A DNA stretch of 64,000 nt from CAYJAZ01 sp964369185 (GCA_964369185.1 CAYJEN010000001.1:1-64000); one strand, 5' to 3'; positions 9,354-19,017 are shown, counted from the first letter of the stretch. A program made the numbers and translations. The notes: generated by a model not told the origin, from the letters alone.

Positions 9354-10202
9354 ATGAAAAAACAAGGAAATTTTAGTCGTTATTATGATGATTGTGAAAC
9401 TGAAGTTTTAAAATTGTTACACAATTATAATATGAACTTTGCTCAACTTTCAAGGGAAACGGGAATCAGTTATTCAGTTCTTACTAATTTAGCTTATGGC
9501 ATAACTTCCCCAATTTATTTGTCAGGAAAAAGAAAAGGAATAGTGAAAGACATAGCACAAAAAATATGTGACTATTTCTTTTTAGATGTGGCAGACGTTT
9601 TTCCTCGATATTTATGTAACTTGCAGGCAAGAGCTTTTTCAGAAGCAAGCGAAATTTTGCCTTACGAAACATACAGTGAAAAGGTAGCTGATGAAAATAT
9701 TTTTGAAAACCGTCATGAGTGCAAACTTATATTGAAAAAAGTAAAAAATTTCACATCTAGGCGTAATTATGAAATTTTTGTGAAGTACACTATGTATAAT
9801 GCCAGCTTTGAAGATCTTGCATATGAATATAAAATTTCAAGAAATAGATGTGTTCAAATATTCAGTAAAATTATAAAAATTTTGCGCACTGATACTGCAC
9901 ATATAGCAAGACAACGTTTCAAAATACAGGAAGAACAAAAAAGGAAGGCTACAAGAAGAAAATACGAGCAGGAACTAAGGAAAAAGTTAATTGAAAAACA
10001 GGAACAAAGAGAAAAACTAATTAAAAAGCAGGAAGAAGCAAAAATCAAAGAAGTAGCCAACAAAAAGAAACGCTCTTTTAACACCCCTAAAAAAGTCATA
10101 CCCCTTCCTTTAGAAACTATTCAAAATAATGAGGTAATACTATCAGCTAAAGAAGAAAATCCAAAAGGTTTATTTCATAAAATCTGGAGTATGATTTTTT
10201 AA
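9354..10202 (+). CDS. Helix-turn-helix protein with charged C-terminal coiled coil
   Basis: A 282-residue protein with an N-terminal HTH-like segment (about residues 18-45, NFAQLSRETGISYSVLTNL). A second HTH resembling sigma factor region 4 lies near residues 135-170 (YEIFVKYTMYNASFEDLAYE, then an RNRCVQIF recognition helix). Residues about 180-240 are Lys/Glu/Gln-rich and predicted coiled coil. No family name is recognised. It may be a regulator of the element or a DNA-binding replication accessory. The start ATG at 9354 lies 17 bases after the preceding stem-loop, and no strong ribosome-binding site is visible there. Confidence 0.6.
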   Translation: MKKQGNFSRYYDDCETEVLKLLHNYNMNFAQLSRETGISYSVLTNLAYGITSPIYLSGKRKGIVKDIAQKICDYFFLDVADVFPRYLCNLQARAFSEASEILPYETYSEKVADENIFENRHECKLILKKVKNFTSRRNYEIFVKYTMYNASFEDLAYEYKISRNRCVQIFSKIIKILRTDTAHIARQRFKIQEEQKRKATRRKYEQELRKKLIEKQEQREKLIKKQEEAKIKEVANKKKRSFNTPKKVIPLPLETIQNNEVILSAKEENPKGLFHKIWSMIF

Positions 10203-10380
10203 GAAGACCATTATTCTCTTTTTTGAGTGCATATTTCACATGTAAATCCATAAAAGAAAAAGAACTTGTCAAAGTTGTAAAAAAGGTAGATATTAAATTA
10301 CATATCTGATTAGATTGAAAAGTAAAAGTTTATCAAAAAGTATAAAGATTAAGAGTCACACAATTTTTAGGAGATTATGT

Positions 10381-10800
10381 ATGAATATTTTTTTAATTTC
10401 ATGTGTAAAAAAGAAAAATACAGTATCTACTTTTGCAAAAGATTTATATACGAGCGACTTATTTAAAAAAGCTTATAATTATGCAAAAACAAATAATGCA
10501 GACAAAATTTTTATATTGTCTGCAAAGTATGGGCTGATTGATGAAATGGATATAATAGCACCTTATGATGAAACTTTAAACACAAAAAAGAAAGTAGAAC
10601 GTTTAGAATGGGCTGGAAAAGTTGTATCTAAGCTCGCACAAAATACAGATTTGCAAAATGATAATTATACAATACTTGCAGGTGAAAGGTACAATGAGTA
10701 TCTTCTTCCATATATCAAAAAATATACCTTACCTGTGAAAGGTTTATCCATTGGAAAACAGCTATCATTTTACAAAGCAGAATTAAGTAAAAACTTATAA
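10381..10800 (+). CDS. DUF6884-like protein
   Basis: A 139-residue protein with the opening SCVKKKN, the central ILSAKYGLI and a C-terminal Gly/Lys-rich segment (LSIGKQLSFY), the pattern I associate with DUF6884 proteins found in mobile elements. I chose the ATG at 10381 since it follows TAGGAGA at good spacing; an upstream in-frame start at 10315 adds 22 low-complexity residues. The molecular activity of DUF6884 is not established. It sits 25 bases upstream of an HNH nuclease gene, and the two are probably co-transcribed, which hints at a shared nucleic-acid task. Confidence 0.6.
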   Translation: MNIFLISCVKKKNTVSTFAKDLYTSDLFKKAYNYAKTNNADKIFILSAKYGLIDEMDIIAPYDETLNTKKKVERLEWAGKVVSKLAQNTDLQNDNYTILAGERYNEYLLPYIKKYTLPVKGLSIGKQLSFYKAELSKNL

Positions 10801-10825
10801 TATTATATTTAATAAGGAAGTAAAT

Positions 10826-11470
10826 ATGGGTAAATTTTCTCATATCACAAAAGAAAAAATCGAAAAATCAATTTTAAAACATGATAGTATGACTTTAGAT
10901 GAAAAGAAGAAGTACGGAGCAGATGGAACTCATTACGCCTTGCTATACGGGACAAATTTATATCCTGTAAAGAGGATAGTATGTATTGCTGACAACTTTA
11001 CTCACTTCTCTAATGGTATTCAAGATTTTAATGCTACAGAAGCAAGAAAATACATAGAGAAACTTGGATTTGAAGTAATCGTTATTTCAACTTCAGAACT
11101 AAGCTTAGAGGAAAAAGGTTTTTTTAATGATGAAATAGAAGATGAAAATAATAAGTTCTTTGAAGGAGCAAAAAAGCAAGTTACAGTTAATGCCTATGAG
11201 CGTGATGCAAGAGCACGAAATGAGTGTTTGAAAGCTCATGGCTATACTTGTAAGATTTGTGGCTTTAGCTTTGGTAAAAAGTACGGTAAAAAGTTTCAAT
11301 ATAAAATTCATGTACATCATATAAAACCATTGTCAGAAATACAGGAAAATTATGAAGTTGACCCTGTAAAAGATTTAGTGCCTGTATGTCCTAACTGTCA
11401 TATGATACTCCATTCAAAAGGGAGTGGAGAAACCTACACGATTGATGAAGTTAAGGATATGTTAGTGTAA
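10826..11470 (+). CDS. HNH endonuclease with an N-terminal recognition-like domain
   Basis: A 214-residue protein. The C-terminal half is an HNH nuclease: CKIC (142-145), HVHH (162-165), CPNC (188-191) and His196, a treble-clef zinc fold with the catalytic His in the HVHH stretch. The N-terminal 90 residues hold DGTHYALLYGTNLYPVKRIV, a short module that precedes HNH domains in several McrA-like restriction enzymes. By analogy it may read a modified base or a phosphorothioate link, which is inference. The ATG follows AAGGAAG. It is most likely a restriction or defence nuclease, paired with the DUF6884 gene. A homing role is a weaker possibility, since no intron or intein is seen. Confidence 0.7.
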   Translation: MGKFSHITKEKIEKSILKHDSMTLDEKKKYGADGTHYALLYGTNLYPVKRIVCIADNFTHFSNGIQDFNATEARKYIEKLGFEVIVISTSELSLEEKGFFNDEIEDENNKFFEGAKKQVTVNAYERDARARNECLKAHGYTCKICGFSFGKKYGKKFQYKIHVHHIKPLSEIQENYEVDPVKDLVPVCPNCHMILHSKGSGETYTIDEVKDMLV

Positions 11471-11627
11471 TTATCTGATATTTTGAGAAATTTTATGTAG
11501 TTAGTTTAAGCTATAAATTAAATTGTTTCTAGCTTTATCTTTTTTTGCTAAAAAATAGATATTGAAATCAATCCTTTTTTATGCAATTATAGCCATATGT
11601 GCTTACTCTTGATAGTAAACACTAGGT

Positions 11628-11798
11628 GCTAGTAACACCTCTTACTCAGCGGACCGTGAACCATCACGGAGTCGCCTCCTTGCACTCGCTCGGTTTATAG
11701 CGACTCTTTAGTTGTGCTCAACGGTCGGGAGTGTGAGGAATACAATACCTTTTCTGGGAAATAACTCCGCCGCGCTGAGTCGGTTACTAGCTCCCGAC
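11628..11798 (+). ncRNA. Candidate structured RNA or DNA element, GC-rich and self-complementary
   Basis: This block is far richer in GC than its AT-rich surroundings, and no convincing ORF occupies it. GCTAGTAAC (11628-11636) pairs with GTTACTAGC (11783-11791), and just inside it ACTCAGCG (11644-11651) pairs with CGCTGAGT (11773-11780), closing a 17-bp interrupted stem over about 120 bases. Inside are the hairpins CCGTGA/TCACGG (11654-11669) and GAGTCGC/GCGACTC (11669-11706). A further pair, GTCGGGAG (11724-11731) with CTCCCGAC (11791-11798), crosses the closing stem and could form a pseudoknot or an alternative fold. Immediately downstream lies a hairpin with 8-bp arms (CTTTTATA/TATAAAAG, 11798-11817). 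It could be an untranslated regulatory RNA, a replication or transfer site, or a recombination site. Strand is assumed from the flanking genes. Confidence 0.45.
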
Positions 11799-11830
11799 TT
11801 TTATATATTTATAAAAGTTGAACTGATAAA

Positions 11831-11857
11831 TTAATAATAATTCATTGTTATTATTAA
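11831..11857. promoter_or_regulatory. Perfect 10-bp inverted repeat, likely operator of the CI-like gene
   Basis: TTAATAATAA and TTATTATTAA form a perfect inverted repeat around a 7-base spacer, ending 18 bases before the start codon of the CI-like HTH gene. Position and symmetry fit autorepression by that protein. No consensus promoter is clear nearby. Confidence 0.55.
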
Positions 11858-11875
11858 CACTATTAGGGAGCGATT

Positions 11876-12232
11876 ATGAATAGAGCAATACGCAAAAGAT
11901 TCACAGTGACCGAAGAATGCTACGAGCGCATATATCAAGCGACAGACTGCAAAACTCAAGCAGAACTTGCCAAGCTTTTAGGAGTACAGCAATCCTCAAT
12001 CTCCGACGCAAAAAGACGTAATTCAATCCCTTCCGACTGGCTTATTGCTCTGTTTTTAGAACGTCGAATTAATCCTATATGGATTCTTACTGGCAAAGAG
12101 ACACGTTTTTTGTGTTCATCTAAAAACGAAGAGGGGAGAACAGGACTTCCTCAAATTACCCACAGAAAAATAGAAGAATACACGAGTATTGAACTGCTAC
12201 AGGAAACGATTAAGAGGCTTGAAAGTTTGTAG
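11876..12232 (+). CDS. Phage CI-type helix-turn-helix regulator
   Basis: A 118-residue protein whose residues about 12-75 match the bacteriophage CI repressor N-terminal HTH domain (QAELAKLLGVQQSSISDAKR, then WLIALFLERRINPIWILTG). Such proteins without a C-terminal peptidase are common in Desulfovibrionaceae genomes. There is no LexA-like cleavage domain, so it would not respond to RecA by self-cleavage. The ATG at 11876 follows TTAGGGAG. The perfect inverted repeat upstream suggests autoregulation. It faces into the defence island from the left and is convergent with the SIR2-STAND gene. Confidence 0.75.
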   Translation: MNRAIRKRFTVTEECYERIYQATDCKTQAELAKLLGVQQSSISDAKRRNSIPSDWLIALFLERRINPIWILTGKETRFLCSSKNEEGRTGLPQITHRKIEEYTSIELLQETIKRLESL

Positions 12233-12299
12233 ATTTTTAGTTTCTACTGTAAAAACTAAGTTTGTGAAGAAAACTTAATTTATAAAGTTTCCTTCATAG

Positions 12300-12410
12300 G
12301 TTCCTTATGATGAAAGAGAGAATTTTTACTGCAAAGGTTGCTCATTCACAGCATTGAAAAATCATATAAATGAAGTTGTTTTTGTCGATGCTTATCATAG
12401 CTTAGTATAA
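12300..12410 (+). pseudogene. Possible gene remnant
   Basis: A 36-codon open stretch without a start codon, running to a TAA at 12408-12410. It reads VPYDERENFYCKGCS and continues to VVFVDAYHSLV, with a CxxC pair. It looks more like the tail of a lost gene than chance sequence, but it is too short to be sure. It ends one base before the stop of the SIR2-STAND gene on the other strand. Confidence 0.25.
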
Positions 12411-12411
12411 T

Positions 12412-15400
12412 TTACTTTACTTCTAAATTATTTTGAGTGGCTTTAAAAAATTCTTCAACTTGTGTCAACTCCTGAGTATCAAAGCTCCTTTCAATATGTT
12501 CAAACTGTTTTTCTTTTACTTTAAACTTCCCTGTCAGTTCTTTAGTTTTTTTATACTCAAATAGACCTGAAAGAGTGGCCATAGGGTAATCCTTGTTATC
12601 ATAAATTGTTTTTTCTCCCATGCCTGTCCAGAAAATTTTGTAGTTTTTTGCAGATAAATATTCGAGTAAAGCTTCTTCTTCGATATAACAGCCTTCTCGT
12701 TCTTCAAATAATTCACATCCATCAAAGTAAATTAGCTCATTTTTGCAATTGTACATACAAGAGTTTGAGTTATTCTTAGACTTAAGAACTAAAGTATGAA
12801 TTATATCATTACACAAAAGAGCAATGCTTGGGGTTTCACCATGCAAAACTTTATCTCCATCTCTATCTGATTCATACTTTGCTACAGGAAGCAAAACTTT
12901 ATCTTCGTCAGTTAAGGGCAACACATTAATGTTTTTATATTCATCTATGATAGGACACCAGTTGTAGACATAATACTCCTTAATAGCATATTGGTATGAC
13001 CATGACCAAAAGTATTCTCTTAGATAAATCTGACGATTTTCGGTAGGCTCTTGTAAGGTTCTACCCCAAATTTGTTTATCTTGTAGAAATTCTATAAACC
13101 TGTTATATGATTCTTCTTTTACAATATAGCTATTGAAAAATAACCATAAATCTTTGTGCTCTTCTTCATAACGTTCTATACCTAATTCTATTTTATCACT
13201 CCATTTAAAGTGGCCGTGAAGTGATATATATTGTTTTCCACAATATTCTACTTTTAATAACTGGGTAATATCTGGTAAATCTGCTTGTGTATTTATCCAT
13301 TCATCATTTTGGATATTAAAGTTTGTATATAAGCATTTAACAGTATTAGCTTGTTTCTTTTTAGATATGTTTGTTATCAGCGTAGGGTCAAAATCTCGCA
13401 AGTCTGGCTCAAAAGCTCCTTGACAGTATTCGTATCTATCTTCTTGCTCCGAATCATATGATTTAATACATAGTTTGTATCTATCTGCAACTTGTGCAGC
13501 TAATTCGTACAGGGCAATCCATTGATATTTTTTGCCGATTCGCTCAAATTGTGCATTTCTTGTACGTCCATTTCTAAATTCATGATTACCGTATCTATCG
13601 TAATAGCCATGCTTATTAATGTCGTAACCTAAATCAAAAATTTTATTTACAGCTATTTTATGTAAATTGTCGATTGTAATTTTATTTTTGTCATTTAAAT
13701 AACTGTTAAAATATGAATTAAATATATATCTTCCAAAATCTCCATAGGTGTGACTTCCTATATCCATTGAAGCTAATATAGTATTTTGAGTTTCATAATA
13801 CTCTGGATTATTTTTATTATTATAATCAAAATGGTATTTCTTTATTTCTTCATCACTAGGAATTTCTGGGAATTGAGATTTATAGGGGGGAACAGTGTTC
13901 AAATGTAAAAGCTCTTTTGAGGCAACATTTACTTTCGCAAACTCAACGATATTTCTTGCATAATCTCGAACAAGAATATTTGTATATACTTCTTCTTTCT
14001 CAAATATTTCTTGATATGTATATTTTGCTAATTTTACAATATTATCTTTCTTATCTTCTCTGACTATACAACCAAAAGCAACTGCGTAAAGTCTATCCAT
14101 AACATATGGATCATCGATATTTTTGTAGTAATCAAGCACACTAATAAGCAAAGGTATTCTATTCTCTAATAGCTCTATAAGTGCTCGTGTAGCATTATCA
14201 CGAAGTTTGTTGTTGGGTGATATAAAAAACATAACTATTGTGATACTGTGTAAAAAAATGTACTCATTTTTAAGACTCTCAGTATGTTTCTGGGAGCAAA
14301 AATGAAAAAGCCAAGTTATTGCATTTTCTTCATTATAGTTGTACAAACTATCAAACAAAGAAATAAAGTATGAATCTCTATCTGGCATTTTCAAGGATTT
14401 AAAGAATGTCGTTAGATATTTTGCGTTTAAAGGATGACTATCCTTTCCAGAAAGAAAAAGAAGAGCTTCAAATAATTCTTGGTTATGATTTTTAAGGAGT
14501 TGGTTAACTATATTTTGTGTGCACTCACTTATACTTTTTGCAGATCGCCAGTGTAGGGCACTGCAAAATGCATCTATAAGAAAAGATTTTTCATTTTTTT
14601 CATGTTTGATAATATCAAAGATTTCATATTGAGTGCTTTCTGAAAGAACAAGAGACAAAGATTCAAGCACGTTTGGGTAGTATATTAGCTTATCGTAAGT
14701 AGCTTTAAACTTTTCAATTCCGAGCACTTTCAGTTCAGCAATCAGCAATTTTGCATAAAAGTAGTCATCTAGTTTTTCATATGTTATGTAGATGTACTCT
14801 TTACCATCATAAGATTCGATATGTGTGAGAAAACCACATGAAATCAATTCCTTAAAAAGAGTATTTTTTGCAGAATACTTTGCTCTGATATCATTGATAA
14901 GACTATTCGCTATAGAAAGCTCAATAAGATTACTACCATTATTGTTTTTAAATTTATACTTTACAAAGTTATCAACAATCTCTTGTAATACATTTGCATA
15001 TTCATCATACTCACAACTACTAGATAGAATTTTATTTATCTTATCTAAATAATTAGTAAATAAATCATTTAGTGTTATAGTTTCAAAGCTAATAGAAGTA
15101 TTTTGATAGGCTCTACAAAATAACCTCAAAAATAGCGGGTTTGAAAATTCTTTTATAAGCAGAGGAATTGAAGAATATGTGATATGGTGTTCAGCAAAGT
15201 ACCTCATAATAGCTTCATATGTACTTGTTGAAAATCCTTCATGCTTTACTTGTACAAAGTCATTTTTTAAAGAGGTGTTATTTTCAAATAAAGATCTCAA
15301 GCTTTCAGACCGTATAGAAGCAATAAATCCTAAATTTGGATATTTTTTTACATCTTTTACTAGCCCTGCTAACTGCTCTTTCCAAATAGCTTTACCATTT

Positions 15401-17037
15401 CCTTCATTTAATGCATCAATAAAAATTAAAATACGTGATTTTTTTGTGTCAGCAATGCTATTCAACCTAGCTAGCAGTCCAGCACTATTAGAATTAATAT
15501 TTAACATTTTTCTAAATGTAATTAGAGGGTCAATATTCTCACTAAATTCTTGACCTAGAAAAAATAGTGACAGCTCACTATCATTGATTCGTGTTTCTAT
15601 TATATCAGCAAAAAGATGAGATTTTCCTACTCCTCCTTCACCATCAAGAAGAAGATATGGGTTGTTATATAGTTTTATATAATTTGATTTTATAAATTCT
15701 GAATAAACATTTGTTGCACTAATTGCTCTGCTCAAATAGTATATGGTATCGTTTTTTGAAGCAGGAGTTCCATCTTTATTCTTTTCAATCTCTTTAACGC
15801 TAAATAGAGTGTTATGCAAAGTTTCAAGCAATTTATCAATATGTTTTTGTAGAAGGTTAGAGTCAAATAATGCCCTTTGTTCTCCAAGAAACTGCTTTAT
15901 ATAAGATGAAATATCTGAGATGGTTTTTATTATTGGGTCATTTTTTATATATTTGAATTTTAATAAAAATTCATGTGTCTTTTGGTGAACTTGGTCATAA
16001 AAAGCTTGATTTTGACCTATTGCATCAAATAACGTATTAAGCTCTAAAGCAATGTTAACCTGTGGGTTGTATCTATCGCCAAGTTTTGTTATTTGCTTTT
16101 TACATTGCGTATCAAACCATTCTTTATCCATAAATCCTTGGTCTAGATATTCAGGGCGGTTAACCTCTTTTGTAATGTGTTCAAGTATGATATTTAAGCA
16201 ATGATGCTCTCCTGATGGGTATAAAATTGCAAATGTATTGAGTTTGTTTTGTAGCTCAAGCCTTCTTTTTTGTTTCTTTTCAGTAGTACAATTTACTACA
16301 GCAAAGTGCTCTATGCCATCTTTAGAGTGTTTCCCAATAATGTCAATAGGTCGGTCATTATCTAAACTGCAACCCAAAAACAAAAATGATTTTGATTTTG
16401 TAATTTGTTCAAGTGCCTTTGACAATGTTCCGTCATTATCATATACTTTATTGTATTGTTCCTGTGTTAAAACAATAGATGAAGTGGGTTCACTTATATC
16501 TCCGTGAATTTTAAAAAGCGTAAGACTACCTTCCCTCAAAGATCTATTAAATACTTCTTCATGGCTAATATCATAAACTTCTAATGGTGTAGTATGTTTT
16601 TCATGATATATATTCTCAGTAACCTTATCATAGTTCGTTGTTATGAGCATATTTCGTTTGAAGATAATTGGTAATTTTGAGATTGGGAACTCATTAAATT
16701 GATTTTTTACACTTTCTAGCTTGTCCGGCGAAAACACTTTTTTTAAATGGCTGGAAAAATCTAGCTTGCCCATTCTTTCATATAGAAAAGTAGCTTTTTC
16801 TTCAAATGTTTCTATTTTGTTGTAGTTCTCTAAGTCTTCTTTTTCTTTAACATATTCACGATGTGTATCATTAAGAAAGTTTCCCCAACTTGGGTATACA
16901 CCATTTAAAATAGATACCCCCGCACCTATGTAAGGAACAATTTTATTATCTTTAATTGCATCTATGAGAGAGTTTATATACTCTTCATTATAAGGTTCAC
17001 AAAACTTAAAAATATCATCAATAGTATCATAAGGCAT
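12412..17037 (-). CDS. SIR2-STAND anti-phage protein (Avs-like)
   Basis: A 1541-residue protein. The N-terminal 250 residues form a SIR2-like domain: GAGVS at 38-42 (NAD binding), TTNYD at 133-137 and KIHGD with the catalytic His178. A STAND NTPase follows, with Walker A GEGGVGKS at 466-473 and Walker B ILIFIDALNE at about 536-545, then a long helical C-terminal region of about 900 residues that would be the sensor. In the AVAST class of such proteins the C-terminal region binds a conserved phage protein and triggers oligomerisation. A SIR2 effector would then destroy NAD+ and abort infection; the NADase role here is inferred from motif and architecture. It starts 138 bases upstream of the DUF262 gene end and may have its own promoter. 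Confidence 0.8.
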   Translation of the reverse strand: MPYDTIDDIFKFCEPYNEEYINSLIDAIKDNKIVPYIGAGVSILNGVYPSWGNFLNDTHREYVKEKEDLENYNKIETFEEKATFLYERMGKLDFSSHLKKVFSPDKLESVKNQFNEFPISKLPIIFKRNMLITTNYDKVTENIYHEKHTTPLEVYDISHEEVFNRSLREGSLTLFKIHGDISEPTSSIVLTQEQYNKVYDNDGTLSKALEQITKSKSFLFLGCSLDNDRPIDIIGKHSKDGIEHFAVVNCTTEKKQKRRLELQNKLNTFAILYPSGEHHCLNIILEHITKEVNRPEYLDQGFMDKEWFDTQCKKQITKLGDRYNPQVNIALELNTLFDAIGQNQAFYDQVHQKTHEFLLKFKYIKNDPIIKTISDISSYIKQFLGEQRALFDSNLLQKHIDKLLETLHNTLFSVKEIEKNKDGTPASKNDTIYYLSRAISATNVYSEFIKSNYIKLYNNPYLLLDGEGGVGKSHLFADIIETRINDSELSLFFLGQEFSENIDPLITFRKMLNINSNSAGLLARLNSIADTKKSRILIFIDALNEGNGKAIWKEQLAGLVKDVKKYPNLGFIASIRSESLRSLFENNTSLKNDFVQVKHEGFSTSTYEAIMRYFAEHHITYSSIPLLIKEFSNPLFLRLFCRAYQNTSISFETITLNDLFTNYLDKINKILSSSCEYDEYANVLQEIVDNFVKYKFKNNNGSNLIELSIANSLINDIRAKYSAKNTLFKELISCGFLTHIESYDGKEYIYITYEKLDDYFYAKLLIAELKVLGIEKFKATYDKLIYYPNVLESLSLVLSESTQYEIFDIIKHEKNEKSFLIDAFCSALHWRSAKSISECTQNIVNQLLKNHNQELFEALLFLSGKDSHPLNAKYLTTFFKSLKMPDRDSYFISLFDSLYNYNEENAITWLFHFCSQKHTESLKNEYIFLHSITIVMFFISPNNKLRDNATRALIELLENRIPLLISVLDYYKNIDDPYVMDRLYAVAFGCIVREDKKDNIVKLAKYTYQEIFEKEEVYTNILVRDYARNIVEFAKVNVASKELLHLNTVPPYKSQFPEIPSDEEIKKYHFDYNNKNNPEYYETQNTILASMDIGSHTYGDFGRYIFNSYFNSYLNDKNKITIDNLHKIAVNKIFDLGYDINKHGYYDRYGNHEFRNGRTRNAQFERIGKKYQWIALYELAAQVADRYKLCIKSYDSEQEDRYEYCQGAFEPDLRDFDPTLITNISKKKQANTVKCLYTNFNIQNDEWINTQADLPDITQLLKVEYCGKQYISLHGHFKWSDKIELGIERYEEEHKDLWLFFNSYIVKEESYNRFIEFLQDKQIWGRTLQEPTENRQIYLREYFWSWSYQYAIKEYYVYNWCPIIDEYKNINVLPLTDEDKVLLPVAKYESDRDGDKVLHGETPSIALLCNDIIHTLVLKSKNNSNSCMYNCKNELIYFDGCELFEEREGCYIEEEALLEYLSAKNYKIFWTGMGEKTIYDNKDYPMATLSGLFEYKKTKELTGKFKVKEKQFEHIERSFDTQELTQVEEFFKATQNNLEVK

Positions 17038-17175
17038 ATTGACTAATCCTCCGATTATAGCAATGCGATAAGTATTAAATAAATTCCAATAAAAAGTGTA
17101 TTAAGTGTTCATTATTCTCTATAGTAACAATAAAAATAATATACTCACAAATTTAATCCTAAGTAATATTTATAC

Positions 17176-19017
17176 TTAGTCTACTTCCCAAATAATTTTT
17201 ATAAGGTTAAAAAGAAGCACACTTCTTTCTTCAAGAGCTATAATGTCAAACACTTTATAAGGTTTTAGTTCTATTTTTCTGGTTTTTTGTAAAATAATAT
17301 TTAGATTTTTTATTCCATGATTATTATGATAAAAGTTTTCATTTAAAGAATGCCCCCATACTAATCCTGAGCTATAGGTTTTAATTTTATTAATATAGTC
17401 TTCATTGCCAGAGCTAATGTTATTTACTCCCTCTAGAAGTAGTAAACCTCCTAGAATATTACGCTTTTGCTCAAATTCTTCTTCTGTAGAGAAGTATGAT
17501 TTATTTGTCTCATTTCTACTTAGAATATGTTCAATATGAAACCCTGTTTTTGCTCCTGTTCGTGTTGAAATATATTCAACGTTGTATTGCATTGATTGAT
17601 TCATATTAGAACAGATATAGTTTTCTATTCTGGCAAGTATATACCTTAATGTGCGAGTATCAGTATTTGTATAATCATTTCTTAAAAAAGTATTGTACTC
17701 TAGTAGTGAGTTGATATTCTCAGAAGCTAAACGAGTCGTAATAGCTTTTATTAAAACAGCATCAAAAATCTCTCTATAATCTGTAATTAGTGAGTTTCTA
17801 ATTTTTTCATTTAAACTATAAGAAATCTCTTGAAAAGTATTACTGTCATAAGCTCTATTTAATTTAAGTAGTATGTGTAATCGATCAAATTCTTTAGCAA
17901 TTAATGCTATTTTTGCGTCTTCTTCTGAATCATTAATATCACAAGCGGATAAAATAATTTGATATTGCCCCGATAAATCATGAATTCGATTATATTTTAT
18001 AAATTCATCAGAGCTGTTTTTTATTTTAGCATATAACGCACTAAAATAACGCAAATCTTCTGAAATAAAATTTTTAATATTTTCTAATTGTCTTTTATCA
18101 GACTTACGAAAAGCTAAGGTATTTGCAATTTCATTATTTTCGAAAAGGTATCTATGATATGCATTATTGATTGCTCCTTCAATTTGCGAGTTTTTTTTGT
18201 AAATAAATCTTGATTTTAGATAATCAACAAAAAAAGCATCTTCTAAACTCCTTATTTGCTGTAAAGAATCATCCCATTTTTTTGCATAAATCTCTGTATC
18301 GCTTTTACTCAGCTTCCCAATTAGTTTTCCCTTTAGAATTTCAAAAGATTTAAGAGGCTCTCCTCTATCGTTTATAACTTCAAAAACCATAGGAGTATCG
18401 TCTTGAGAGATATCAAGTTCAACCAGTACTAGTCTAGTTAAAAAATATCCAATAAAAAAGGATAGTTCTTTTTCGGATAACTTTTTATCATCTATATACT
18501 TTGAAATATCCTTATATCTTTCGACAAGTGTTTCTTCAGTTTTATTATTATATGGCTCGCTATGAGGAACATTTGCAAATAATGAATTCATGACATTTTT
18601 TCTTTTATTATTATCTAATACAAATACATTTCCCTCAAATAGAACTTGTCCAGAAATACAGTTTTTCAGGACTTCTTTAAAGACATCTTGATTTGTCATA
18701 TGATATAGCTTCAATGCTATAAGAGTCAATGTTGATAAGCGCTGTTGTCCATCAACCACGTATACTTTACCAGCTATATTATTTGTGATGATAACATTGA
18801 GGTAGTACCAATTGAATTTGCTTAGTAATTCTTGATTAAAGTCAGCATCTTTATGCTCTTCATAAGACGAAGTAAATGCATAAAACACATCGTTTAGAAA
18901 TACTTCTACAGTTTCCTTTTGCCAAACGTACTCTCGTTGATAAAAGTCAATGTGATATGTCTTATTTTGAAGACATGAAACAACCGTTTGTTTAGCTGGA
19001 TTGATTGACTGCTGCAT
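17176..19017 (-). CDS. DUF262/DUF1524 protein (GmrSD-like type IV restriction enzyme)
   Basis: A 613-residue protein with an N-terminal DUF262 domain (DFYQREYVW at about 24-32; nucleotide-binding DGQQR at 89-93) and a C-terminal DUF1524 HNH-like nuclease motif HIEH at 494-497. The single-chain fusion matches GmrSD-type enzymes, which hydrolyse NTP and cut phage DNA carrying glucosylated or otherwise modified bases. The modification target cannot be read from sequence. It sits in the run of minus-strand defence genes, 36 bases after a small membrane-protein gene. Confidence 0.85.
   Translation of the reverse strand: MQQSINPAKQTVVSCLQNKTYHIDFYQREYVWQKETVEVFLNDVFYAFTSSYEEHKDADFNQELLSKFNWYYLNVIITNNIAGKVYVVDGQQRLSTLTLIALKLYHMTNQDVFKEVLKNCISGQVLFEGNVFVLDNNKRKNVMNSLFANVPHSEPYNNKTEETLVERYKDISKYIDDKKLSEKELSFFIGYFLTRLVLVELDISQDDTPMVFEVINDRGEPLKSFEILKGKLIGKLSKSDTEIYAKKWDDSLQQIRSLEDAFFVDYLKSRFIYKKNSQIEGAINNAYHRYLFENNEIANTLAFRKSDKRQLENIKNFISEDLRYFSALYAKIKNSSDEFIKYNRIHDLSGQYQIILSACDINDSEEDAKIALIAKEFDRLHILLKLNRAYDSNTFQEISYSLNEKIRNSLITDYREIFDAVLIKAITTRLASENINSLLEYNTFLRNDYTNTDTRTLRYILARIENYICSNMNQSMQYNVEYISTRTGAKTGFHIEHILSRNETNKSYFSTEEEFEQKRNILGGLLLLEGVNNISSGNEDYINKIKTYSSGLVWGHSLNENFYHNNHGIKNLNIILQKTRKIELKPYKVFDIIALEERSVLLFNLIKIIWEVD

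Noticed and set aside
11105..11320. 71-residue minus-strand ORF opposite the HNH gene
   Set aside because: It is a shadow of a strongly supported HNH gene, has no ribosome-binding site and its sequence is low in protein-like character.
11628..11798. Integron attC site
   Set aside because: The arms do not fit the RYYYAAC and GTTRRRY core boxes, and no integron integrase is present.
11628..11798. Retron msr-msd
   Set aside because: No reverse transcriptase gene lies in the window near it.
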